NCBI GenBank assembly: GCA_027001345.1
Contig: JALTMS010000454.1
Span: forward strand, 1 to 13,137
Source of the DNA: Acidobacteriota bacterium
GTDB lineage: Bacteria; Acidobacteriota; Polarisedimenticolia; J045
Reading direction: 5' to 3'
DNA: 13,137 nt
Shown: positions 1-6,559 of the stretch, piece after piece
Numbering within the stretch: position 1 is the first letter of the stretch
Layout of the letters: each line of letters begins with the position of its first letter
Position numbers and translations under genes: made by a program
The notes under the pieces: generated by a model
Told to the model about the DNA's origin: nothing
The model's database searches: none
Seen by the model: the letters and a program-made list of their open reading frames with translations, nothing else

Positions 1-1158
1 GAGCAGAATCGTCCGAAGGCTCCCATCGGCGTTGAGCACGGTCAGCGAATCGTCGTCCTGATTGGCCACGTAGGCCTTGCGCCACTGCACCCGACCGAGG
101 GTCTGCACGTCCACCGGACGAAGACCCGCCGGAAACTCGTCCACCGCACAGGTGCGGGAGTTGACGCGAAAGAGCTGATCGAGGTTCTCGTCGATCGCCA
201 GCACGGTGTAGGTGTCCCAGCCGGGACCCGCCACCGCCACCGCCGAGGGTGCGAAGGCCAGCTCGCAGCGCCCACCGTTGAGCAGGTTCTTCAGCCGCTT
301 CTCCCCGGGCAGGGGCGCGACCGGCATCTCCCGGTCCGGGGGGGCGTCGAGACGCAGGCGCTGCGGGAGGCTTCCACCCGAGAGGGGAGATTCCTGGCGC
401 CGGCCCACCTGCCAGGGATCGCTCAGGTTGCGGCCCTTGGAAACCAGGGTCGTGATCTGGGCGGCAGGGGTCCCCCCTCCACCAGCAGCCCGGGTCATCG
501 AGTACCAGATGCGTTGCTCCCACGGGCCGTCGCCGACGCCCATCTCCGTCACACCGAGGGCCGTCAGATCCTGACCGGGCTGGATTTCGAGACTTCCCTG
601 GGCGACCAGCGGCGAAGTCCCGGTGGGAGCCACCAGTTCCTGCTGATCGAGGACCACGAACAGCGCTTCGCCATTGCCGTCGCCGTCACTGTCCACCGTC
701 GCGGCGACGTGGAGATAAGTCACGATCACCCTGCCGGCGGCGCCGGCGAAAAAGCGCGCCGGCCGTGCCGAGGCCAGACCCGCCAGGCGGGTGGCCGGAG
801 CGAGAAGGGGCTCGAGATCGATGGTCTGGACGACCGCGCGGGCGCGGACGTCGATCACCCGCAGGTACTGGCCCTGGGTGACGAAGGCGAAGTCGCCCGC
901 CTGGCCGGGAACGGTGGAGAAGTCCACCGCGGAGGGGGCGGGTGCGCCCGGGTCGGCGGTGCCGTCGCCGTCGATGTCGTCGAGGGGAATGGTGGCCACC
1001 TCCGTGTCGGTGGCCGAGTCGATCACGGCGATGTCGAGGCTTCGACCGTTGACCACCCAGACCTCTTGGGCGGCGTGCACCTGCGCGCTGGCCATCAGCA
1101 ATACCACGACCAGCGATCCCCACCACGACCCCCGCCGTAACGGGACTCCGGGCTTCAT
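1..1158 (-). CDS. Secreted YVTN-type beta-propeller protein, C-terminus beyond the window
   Basis: This frame runs open from an ATG at 1158 to base 1 (386 codons) and is cut by the window edge. The first ~29 residues form a signal peptide: basic start (MKPGVPLRRG), hydrophobic core (SLVVVLLMASA), and a likely cut after VHA or HAA. The mature protein begins with EVWVVNGRSLDIAVIDS and later has KAYVANQDDDSLTVLNADGS. These are the blade-like strands of YVTN/NHL-type beta-propellers, usually found in surface or periplasmic binding proteins. Two acidic loops, DIDGDGTAD and DSDGDGNGE, resemble DxDxDG calcium loops. Between the two ends the repeat is poorly conserved. The ATG at 1158 is chosen because it begins the signal peptide; the purine-rich stretch before it (GGTGGAG, 1161-1167) is unusually close. 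The next gene upstream, moeA, is divergent. No enzymatic residues are recognised and the ligand is unknown. Confidence 0.75.
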   Translation of the reverse strand, partial: MKPGVPLRRGSWWGSLVVVLLMASAQVHAAQEVWVVNGRSLDIAVIDSATDTEVATIPLDDIDGDGTADPGAPAPSAVDFSTVPGQAGDFAFVTQGQYLRVIDVRARAVVQTIDLEPLLAPATRLAGLASARPARFFAGAAGRVIVTYLHVAATVDSDGDGNGEALFVVLDQQELVAPTGTSPLVAQGSLEIQPGQDLTALGVTEMGVGDGPWEQRIWYSMTRAAGGGGTPAAQITTLVSKGRNLSDPWQVGRRQESPLSGGSLPQRLRLDAPPDREMPVAPLPGEKRLKNLLNGGRCELAFAPSAVAVAGPGWDTYTVLAIDENLDQLFRVNSRTCAVDEFPAGLRPVDVQTLGRVQWRKAYVANQDDDSLTVLNADGSLRTILL

Positions 1159-1270
1159 CACTCCACCGTGCACGGCTCCACCTCCTGCCCCGCCTTCCCC
1201 ATTCGGGACTCGTCTCCCCCCCGAAGACACCCGGCGGCGCAGATTTCACGGCCGCGGGACATCGGCAGTG

Positions 1271-1298
1271 AATTTACTGCGATTCAGCTACTTGTGAG
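1271..1298 (-). promoter_or_regulatory. Possible promoter for the YVTN protein gene
   Basis: On the minus strand a CTCACA box (1293-1298, 4/6 to the -35 consensus) is followed after 16 nt by TAAATT (1271-1276, 4/6 to the -10 consensus). They lie in the most AT-rich part of the 247-bp divergent gap before moeA, about 110 bp upstream of the start codon. The match is by eye and weak. The rest of the gap is GC-rich with imperfect inverted repeats and no recognised riboswitch. Confidence 0.25.
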
Positions 1299-1393
1299 CC
1301 GGGATTTGTCCGGCCCCATCGCCCGGCGGAAACGAGCCGATCGGGATGTGGCCGGGGCCTGTTCCTCTGCGGCGGGGGAACCGAAGCGCGGGG

Positions 1394-1408
1394 TATGATG
1401 CGACCATG
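1394..1408 (+). promoter_or_regulatory. -10-like box abutting the moeA start (possible leaderless start)
   Basis: TATGAT at 1394-1399 matches five of six bases of the -10 consensus and lies six bases before the moeA ATG at 1406. Transcription would therefore begin at or next to the start codon. No convincing Shine-Dalgarno sequence precedes this ATG; only a GGGG run is present. No -35 box is visible 16-18 bp upstream, where the sequence is GGCGGG-like. A leaderless operon mRNA is inferred, not shown. Confidence 0.35.
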
Positions 1409-2602
1409 TTGGATCTCGACGCTGCCGTGCAGGCCCTCGAAGCCGCCCTCTCCCCCCTCGAGCCGGAGTCCCGGCCCCTCGAGCGGGCTCGGGGCTGTGT
1501 GCTGGCCGAAGCCGTGCGAGCCGACGGCGATCTCCCGGCCGCGGACATCTCCGCGATGGACGGCTACGCGCTGCGCCGGGAGGATCTGAACAGTGGCGAG
1601 CCCCTGCCCGTGGCCCAGGAGGTGCCGGCCGGGGCAGCAGCCGAGCCGCTGCCAGCGGGTGCGGCGGCCCGCATCTTCACCGGCGCGGCGTTACCCGCCG
1701 GAGCCGACACGGTGGTCCCCCAGGAACTGGCCGAGCGCCTCGACGACGGGCGGGTCCGGCTCGAGGCTCTCGAGCGCGGTGCCCATGTCCGCCGCCGGGG
1801 CGAACTCTTCGCCGCAGGCAGCGTGCTGGCCGACGTCGGCGAAGCGGTCACCGCCCAGCTCACCGCGCTGCTGGCGGCCGGGGGCGGCGCCCGGGTGCGG
1901 GTCTTCCGCCCGCCGACCGTGGCCCTGCTGGTCACCGGACGGGAGGTGGTCGATCCTGCCCGGCGGCCGGGACCGGGACAAATCCGCAACACCAACGGAC
2001 CGATGTTCGCCGCCCTGGTGCGCGCGGCCGGTTGCCCGGTGGCCTGCGAGGAAAGCGTCGGCGACGAGGCGCCCGCCTTGCGCCGCGCGCTCGAGGGCTG
2101 CCTGGCACGAGCCGATGTGGTGATCACCTCCGGCGGCGTTTCGGTGGGCGACTACGACCTGGTGCCGCAGGTCGTCGCGGAGCTGGAAGGGGAGGTGATC
2201 TTCCACGGCGTGGCGATCAAGCCCGGCAAGCCGGTCCTCGCAGCCCGTTGCGGCGAACGCTGGCTGCTGGGGTTGCCGGGGAACCCGCTGGCGAGCCTGG
2301 TGGGCTGGCGATTGTTCGGCCTGCCCATGGTCCGCCGACTCGGCGGCGCGACGGATCCCTTTGGCGCACCGTTCCGTCTGCCCCTGGTCGGCGGCGCCCG
2401 CCGGGCCCGGCGACGCACCGAAGTGCGCATGGGCCGCTGGGTGCGCGGCGCCGACGGCCTGGGAGTCGAGGTCCTGGAGTGGAAGGGCTCCCACGACCTG
2501 ACGGCCGCCGCCCGGGCCGAGACCCTGGTACGCATCGAAGCCGGCGACACGGTGAGCGAGGGAACGCCGGTGGCCTGCTATCCCCTCGAGGAGTGCTGGT
2601 GA
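1406..2602 (+). CDS. moeA: MoeA, molybdopterin molybdenumtransferase
   Basis: MoeA inserts molybdate into adenylylated molybdopterin, giving active Mo cofactor, in the cytoplasm. The 398-residue product is close to the usual ~400. The family motifs appear in order: MDGYALR (51-57), TGAALPAGAD (92-101), TGRE with GQIRNTNG (177-198), TSGGVSVGDYDLV (241-253) containing the acidic active-site segment, KPGKP (272-276) and LPGNP (290-294). A C-terminal domain IV-like region follows. The frame is open for 20 more codons to an ATG at 1346, but homology begins at MLDLDAAV, so the ATG at 1406 is preferred. It is the first gene of the Mo operon. Its stop TGA shares one base with the moaC ATG (TGATG at 2600-2604). 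The MoeA/Cnx1E family assignment is secure; whether it handles Mo or W cannot be read from sequence. Confidence 0.95.
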   Translation: MLDLDAAVQALEAALSPLEPESRPLERARGCVLAEAVRADGDLPAADISAMDGYALRREDLNSGEPLPVAQEVPAGAAAEPLPAGAAARIFTGAALPAGADTVVPQELAERLDDGRVRLEALERGAHVRRRGELFAAGSVLADVGEAVTAQLTALLAAGGGARVRVFRPPTVALLVTGREVVDPARRPGPGQIRNTNGPMFAALVRAAGCPVACEESVGDEAPALRRALEGCLARADVVITSGGVSVGDYDLVPQVVAELEGEVIFHGVAIKPGKPVLAARCGERWLLGLPGNPLASLVGWRLFGLPMVRRLGGATDPFGAPFRLPLVGGARRARRRTEVRMGRWVRGADGLGVEVLEWKGSHDLTAAARAETLVRIEAGDTVSEGTPVACYPLEECW

Positions 2603-3081
2603 TGAACGATCTTTCCCACATCGACGACTCGGGGGCGGCGCGCATGGTGGACGTGGGGGACAAGAAACCCACCACCCGCCGGGCCGAAGCCGAGGCCTGG
2701 CTGGAGGTGGGTGAGAAGGTGATGGCGGCGATCCGCGACCAGACCACGCCGAAGGGCAACGTCTTCGAGACCGCGCGACTGGCGGGGATCCTGGCGGCGA
2801 AGAAAACCTCCGACCTGATTCCCCTCTGCCACGACCTGCCCCTCGATCACGTGGCGGTGGATTTCCGCTGCGAGGGAACCCGGATTCACATCCGCTCGAG
2901 CGCTGCGACGCGCTGGTCGACGGGGGTCGAGATGGAGGCCTTGACGGCGGCGGCGGTTGCCGGGCTGACACTCTACGACATGCTCAAGGCCCTTTCGAAA
3001 ACGATGACGTTCGACGGTCTGCGGCTGCTCTCCAAGTCCGGAGGGCGCAGCGGAGAGTACCGTGCCGAGGAGGCACCATGA
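2602..3081 (+). CDS. moaC: MoaC, cyclic pyranopterin monophosphate synthase
   Basis: MoaC acts after the radical-SAM enzyme MoaA to form cyclic pyranopterin monophosphate (precursor Z) from the rearranged GTP intermediate. The product is 159 residues (E. coli MoaC is about 160) and collinear with the family: LSHIDDSGAARMVDV at 4-18, GNVFETARLAGILAAKKTS at 52-70, LCHDLPL at 75-81, GVEMEALTA at 108-116, YDMLKAL at 125-131 carrying the conserved Asp and Lys (126 and 129), and LLSKSGGRSGEY at 142-153. The ATG at 2602 overlaps the moeA stop and has a GAGGAG ribosome site at 2588-2593, inside moeA. The stop overlaps the next gene by four bases. No moaA is in the window, so the partner enzyme must be encoded elsewhere. 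Confidence 0.96.
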   Translation: MNDLSHIDDSGAARMVDVGDKKPTTRRAEAEAWLEVGEKVMAAIRDQTTPKGNVFETARLAGILAAKKTSDLIPLCHDLPLDHVAVDFRCEGTRIHIRSSAATRWSTGVEMEALTAAAVAGLTLYDMLKALSKTMTFDGLRLLSKSGGRSGEYRAEEAP

Positions 3082-3626
3082 GTTCAGGGCGCAAGATTCG
3101 CGCAGCCGTGCTGACCATTTCGGACCGTTGTCACCGGGGCGAGGCGAAGGACACCGCCGGCCCGGCGGTCAGCGCCCTGCTCGAGGTGGGCCTCGATGCA
3201 GAAGTCACGCTGGCGGGGATCGTCCCCGATGAGCGCGAACAGATCACCGAGGCCCTGGTGGGCGCGGTGGAGGCCGGCTGCGAGCTGGTGCTCACCGTCG
3301 GCGGCACCGGCTGCGCGGCGCGAGACATCACGCCGGAAGCGACGCTGGAGGTGATCGAGCGGGAGGTGCCGGGCCTGGCGGAGGCGATGCGCGCGGCCTC
3401 GCGGCAGGTCACTCCCCACGCCCTGCTCTCCCGAGCGGTGTGCGGCATCCGCCACAGCAGCCTGATCGTCAACCTGCCGGGCAGCCTCAAGGCCGCCACC
3501 GAGAACCTGGAAGCGATCCGGCCGGCCCTGCCCCATGCGGTGCGCCTGCTACGCGGCGAGACGGCCCACCCAGAGAGTGATCGAGGCCGAACGGACACCG
3601 GCACCGCGGGTGCCGCGGCGGGATGA
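3078..3626 (+). CDS. mog: MogA/MoaB-type molybdopterin adenylyltransferase
   Basis: This enzyme activates molybdopterin with ATP, giving adenylyl-molybdopterin, the MoeA substrate. The 182-residue product shows the MoCF/MogA fold signatures: VLTISDRCHRGEAKDTAGP (11-29), the loop LTVGGTGCAARDITPEAT (72-89) with the conserved Asp, and VNLPGSLKAATENLEAI (131-147). The GGTG loop continues CAARD, a variant of the commoner GGTGxxPRD. The last ~18 residues (after the HPE at 164-166) are a Gly/Ala/Thr-rich tail with no family counterpart. The ATG at 3078 sits in an ATGA overlap with the moaC stop and is preceded by GAGGAGG at 3067-3073. MogA and MoaB are hard to separate by eye, and the neighbouring moeA fits either. 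The enzyme-class assignment is secure; the exact gene name is less so. Confidence 0.9.
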   Translation: MSSGRKIRAAVLTISDRCHRGEAKDTAGPAVSALLEVGLDAEVTLAGIVPDEREQITEALVGAVEAGCELVLTVGGTGCAARDITPEATLEVIEREVPGLAEAMRAASRQVTPHALLSRAVCGIRHSSLIVNLPGSLKAATENLEAIRPALPHAVRLLRGETAHPESDRGRTDTGTAGAAAG

Positions 3627-4456
3627 GGGCCGGCCGCATCGGGCTGTGCCGGGGTTGGTTCGCGGCGGCGCTGCTGCTGCTCGCGACGACTTCGGTCAGC
3701 GGTGGTGAGAAGCTTCCCCGGCTGCTGATGCTGGCCGGTTCGGCCTCGCGGCCCGTGCTCGAAGAAGCCCTGCCTGCCCTGCGCACCGCTCTCGGCGTGG
3801 AGATCGACCTGGACATGGGTGGCTCGGGCAGCCTGCTCTCCCGGCTGGAACTGACCCACCGCGGTGACATCTACCTCCCGGGCAGTCACGACTTTCTCGA
3901 GCGGGCCATCGAGCGGAAGCTGGTCGATGGCTCGACGCGTACCGACCTGGCGTGGCTCGCGCCGGCGCTGCTGGTGCGGCGCGGCAATCCGCGGGGCATC
4001 ACGAGTCTCGAGGACCTGACGCGTTCGGGAATCCGCGTCGCGATCGGCGAACCGCGCACGGTGTGCGTCGGTCTCTACGCCCGGGAAGTGGTCGAGCGCG
4101 CCGGGCTGGCCGACCGCCTGCTGCCGCGCCTCGGGCGGGCCCGCTCCTGCGCGGCGCTGGCCAATCTGCTGGCCATGGGATCGGTGGATGCGATCATCGG
4201 CTGGCGGGTCTTCGAGGCCTGGTTCCCCTCGCGGGTCGAGGCCCTGCCCCTGCCCGCACGGCTCGCCCCTCGCCTGGCCACCGTGCCCGGAGCGGTCACG
4301 CGCTTCAGCACCCATCCGCTCCTGGCCCGCCGCGTGCTCGACTATCTGGCCGGTGACGCCGGACGACGGATCTGGCGGCGCCACGGCTACCTGACCAGCC
4401 GCCGGGAGGCGCTCGCCTGGCTCGGTGCCTCCCCCGAGGAGCCGTCGAACCGGTGA
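3623..4456 (+). CDS. modA: ModA-like periplasmic molybdate-binding protein
   Basis: This is the solute receptor of the ABC importer encoded by the next two genes; it would deliver molybdate (or tungstate) to ModB from the periplasm. The 277-residue product starts with a Sec signal peptide (basic start, hydrophobic WFAAALLLLATTSVSG, cut near residue 27). The mature part has a type II binding-protein layout: LLMLAGSASRPVLEEALPAL, then GGSGSLLSRLEL, then GDIYLPGSHDFLERA, which parallels the Ser/Gly-rich oxyanion-binding loops of ModA. A hinge-like ITSLEDLTRSGIRVAIGEP and a second lobe with LANLLAMGSVDAIIGWRVF follow. The first loop reads AGSASRP rather than the classical AAASL, so it is divergent ModA/WtpA-like. 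It starts in an ATGA overlap with the mog stop, with a weak ribosome site. Its stop overlaps the GTG of modB. Confidence 0.85.
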   Translation: MRAGRIGLCRGWFAAALLLLATTSVSGGEKLPRLLMLAGSASRPVLEEALPALRTALGVEIDLDMGGSGSLLSRLELTHRGDIYLPGSHDFLERAIERKLVDGSTRTDLAWLAPALLVRRGNPRGITSLEDLTRSGIRVAIGEPRTVCVGLYAREVVERAGLADRLLPRLGRARSCAALANLLAMGSVDAIIGWRVFEAWFPSRVEALPLPARLAPRLATVPGAVTRFSTHPLLARRVLDYLAGDAGRRIWRRHGYLTSRREALAWLGASPEEPSNR

Positions 4457-5262
4457 GCCAGGCACGAGCCACTCCCAGAGCCCCCCACGCCGCTCCTCCG
4501 GGCATGGCCGGGAAGCTGGCCCTGACCACCCTGGTGGTGCTCTCACTGTTTCTGCTGTCCCTGATCGTCGCCCTGGTACGCCTGGCGGCCAGCGACGCAG
4601 GGCGACCGGCAGCGTTTTCTCTCGCCTCGCTGCTGCTGACCTCCCTCGCCGCGGCCCTGGCGGCCACCGCTCTGGCTCTGGCCTTCGGCGTGCCGGCCGC
4701 GCTGTGGCTCGCTCGCCACCGTTTTCCCGGACGCACGCTGCTGACCACCTTGCTCGACCTGCCCACCATGCTCTCCCCGGTGGCAGTGGGCACTGCCCTG
4801 GTGCTCTTCCTCCGAGATCCTCCCGGCGCCTGGCTGGAGGGAGCCGGCGGCTTTCTCTTCGGCTTTCCGGGGGTGGTACTGGCCCAGTTCACGGTGATCG
4901 TCGCTCTCGTGGTGCGCTCGGCGGAAGCGGCTTTCACCGATGTGGATACCCGCCTCGAACGACTGGCCGAATTGCACGGCGCCACGCGCCGGCAGGTGCT
5001 GACCCGCATCACTCTCCCCCTGGCGCGGCCGGGCCTGCTGGCCGCGGCCGTGCTGGCCTTCGCCCGGGCTCTCGGAGAGTTCGGCGCGACGGTCACCGTG
5101 GCGGGCACCATCCCCGGCCGGACCGAGACCCTTTCCACCGGCATCTTCCTCGCCCTGGAATCGGGCGAGCTGGCCGGTGCGGCGCGTCTGTCGCTGATCC
5201 TCGTGGTGGTGGCCGGCGCGATGCTGCTGCTGCTGCGCAAGGTGGTGGGGTGGCGCCGATGA
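4453..5262 (+). CDS. modB: ModB, molybdate ABC transporter permease
   Basis: This is the inner-membrane channel subunit of the molybdate importer. The 269 residues contain about six hydrophobic segments (roughly 22-43, 57-80, 95-120, 138-157, 195-215, 245-262). The cytoplasmic EAA loop that docks onto ModC is clear: ELHGATRRQVLTRITLP at 173-189, followed by the ModB-typical ALGEFGATVTVAG (206-218) and TLSTGIFLALESGE (226-239). The start is a GTG inside a GTGA overlap with the modA stop, with GAGGAG at 4436-4441 eleven bases upstream. A second possible start, ATG 17 codons in (MAGKLAL), would skip an Ala/Pro-rich cytoplasmic leader. The family is certain. Tungstate or sulfate relatives look similar, but the Mo cofactor genes favour molybdate. 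Confidence 0.93.
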   Translation: MSQARATPRAPHAAPPGMAGKLALTTLVVLSLFLLSLIVALVRLAASDAGRPAAFSLASLLLTSLAAALAATALALAFGVPAALWLARHRFPGRTLLTTLLDLPTMLSPVAVGTALVLFLRDPPGAWLEGAGGFLFGFPGVVLAQFTVIVALVVRSAEAAFTDVDTRLERLAELHGATRRQVLTRITLPLARPGLLAAAVLAFARALGEFGATVTVAGTIPGRTETLSTGIFLALESGELAGAARLSLILVVVAGAMLLLLRKVVGWRR

Positions 5263-6350
5263 GCACGGTGCTCGAACTCGAGGCCCTCGAGGTGCGGCTC
5301 GGCGGCTTTACCCTCGGACCGATCGACCTGGCCGTCGCCCAGGGCGAGTACCTGGTACTCGTCGGCCCCTCCGGAGCGGGCAAGAGCGTGCTGCTCGAGA
5401 CGATGATCGGCTGGCACACGCCGGCTCGCGGCCAGGCGCGACTCGGCGGTGTTCCGGTGCAGGCGATTCGTGCCGGAGAACGAGGGTTTTCCTACGTCCC
5501 CCAGGACATCGGACTGCTGCCCCACCTCAGCGTCCGCGAGAACCTTCTGTTTCCCCTCGACTGCCGTGGTCGGGACCCCGACCCGCAACTGCTCGAAACC
5601 CTCAGCACCACGCTCAACCTCGGCCCGCTGCTCGACCGCCGGGATCCACGCTCTCTTTCCCAGGGTGAGCGGCAGCGCGTCGCCCTCGGCAGGGCGCTGC
5701 TGACCCGGCCGCGCAAGCTCTTTCTCGACGAACCCTGCGCTGCCCTCGATCCGCACCTGCGACGGGAATTCCAGCTTCTGCTGCGGGATCTCCACAGGCA
5801 GCTCGGACAGAGCGTGGTGCACGTCACCCACGACCGGGAAGAGGCCTTCCTGCTCGGTGAGAGGATCGCCGTCATCCTCGACGGCCGACTCCGGCAGGTC
5901 GATCCCCCGGATCAGCTCTACGCCCGGCCCGCCGACCTGGCCGTCGCCCGCTTCCTTGCACCGGAAAACCTCTGGCCGGCCCGCACGGTGGAGACCAGCG
6001 CCGAAGGGGCCCGCCTCGAGCTGCGCGCCACCGGCAACCGGCTGCGGGCCGAACATCCGGTACCCACCACGGCGGGGGCCGGATGCGTGGTGGGGATTCG
6101 CCCGGAGGAAGTGATGATCCTCCACCCCGATCGGCCGCTGCGCCCCCAGGTGCAGGAGAATGTCTTCAGTGGGACGATCCGGGAGATCCTCCGGCTCGAC
6201 GGCCGGGTGCAGGTCAACGTGGTGACCGCCGAGGGACTCGACGTCGTCTCGCGCTTGCCGATCTGCGCCGCCCAGGACATGGAACTCGCAGCCGGCTCCC
6301 CGGTGCGCGTCTGCCTCAAGGCCCGCTCCGTCTACACCCTCGACCCCTGA
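5259..6350 (+). CDS. modC: ModC, molybdate ABC transporter ATPase with TOBE domain
   Basis: This cytoplasmic ATPase drives the ModB channel. Of its 363 residues, 1-235 are the ABC domain: Walker A GPSGAGKS (36-43), Q-loop YVPQDIGLLPHLSVREN (79-95, Gln82), signature LSQGERQRVALGRAL (133-147), Walker B LFLDEP (154-159), and switch His191 in VTHD. The signature has LSQGE instead of LSGGE, as in many ModC/CysA/PotA proteins. Residues ~240-362 hold a regulatory C-terminal domain with the TOBE-type segment NVFSGTIREILRLDGRVQVN (301-320), which binds molybdate or sulfate in relatives. The ATG at 5259 forms an ATGA overlap with the modB stop. The frame is open far upstream, but that part is antisense-like noise across modB. 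It is the last gene of the operon; a 15-bp stem-loop lies ~70 bp downstream. Confidence 0.94.
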   Translation: MSTVLELEALEVRLGGFTLGPIDLAVAQGEYLVLVGPSGAGKSVLLETMIGWHTPARGQARLGGVPVQAIRAGERGFSYVPQDIGLLPHLSVRENLLFPLDCRGRDPDPQLLETLSTTLNLGPLLDRRDPRSLSQGERQRVALGRALLTRPRKLFLDEPCAALDPHLRREFQLLLRDLHRQLGQSVVHVTHDREEAFLLGERIAVILDGRLRQVDPPDQLYARPADLAVARFLAPENLWPARTVETSAEGARLELRATGNRLRAEHPVPTTAGAGCVVGIRPEEVMILHPDRPLRPQVQENVFSGTIREILRLDGRVQVNVVTAEGLDVVSRLPICAAQDMELAAGSPVRVCLKARSVYTLDP

Positions 6351-6416
6351 TCCCCCCACCGTGGAGCGAAGAGTGTTTTCGGCTCTCCTCACATATTTCT
6401 GGGCGCGGCCGCCGGG

Positions 6417-6459
6417 CGAGAGCACTCAAACGCGAGTTGCGCGGGTTTGAGTGCTCTCG
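6417..6459. terminator. Perfect 15-bp stem-loop between convergent genes
   Basis: Left arm CGAGAGCACTCAAAC (6417-6431) pairs perfectly with the right arm GTTTGAGTGCTCTCG (6445-6459) around a 13-base loop. It sits in the 209-bp gap between the 3' ends of modC (plus) and the kelch gene (minus), so it could stop transcription from both sides. Neither side has the U-run of a classical intrinsic terminator, so a Rho-assisted or RNA-protecting hairpin is equally possible. Apart from a 12-bp palindrome at 6495-6506, I see nothing else in this gap. Confidence 0.5.
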
Positions 6460-6559
6460 GTGGTGGGCTTTCTGAAGGGTTCAGGCTTACCCGGTTCATG
6501 CATGAAGCTTCCAGGTGAAACGTCGCAAATGGCGGCTGGATGGCCCGCACTTTCTTCAG

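Noticed and set aside
514..1140. Plus-strand open frame of 208 codons opposite the YVTN protein gene
   Set aside because: It is antisense to a signal-peptide-bearing propeller protein, and its translation lacks any domain.
1346..1405. 20-codon N-terminal extension of MoeA
   Set aside because: The extension has no family similarity; MoeA homology begins at the second Met.
1159..1405. Moco riboswitch upstream of moeA
   Set aside because: The gap has GC-rich imperfect inverted repeats (about 1311-1360), but I could not recognise the conserved Moco-motif core. Transcription may also start after it.
4425..5258. Upstream extension of the modC frame across modB
   Set aside because: The translation is Arg/Gly/Pro-rich noise. 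ABC homology starts exactly at the ATG at 5259, in the ATGA overlap.
6495..6506. TTCATGCATGAA 12-bp palindrome
   Set aside because: It lies in a gap between convergent 3' ends with no promoter nearby; it is short enough to arise by chance.
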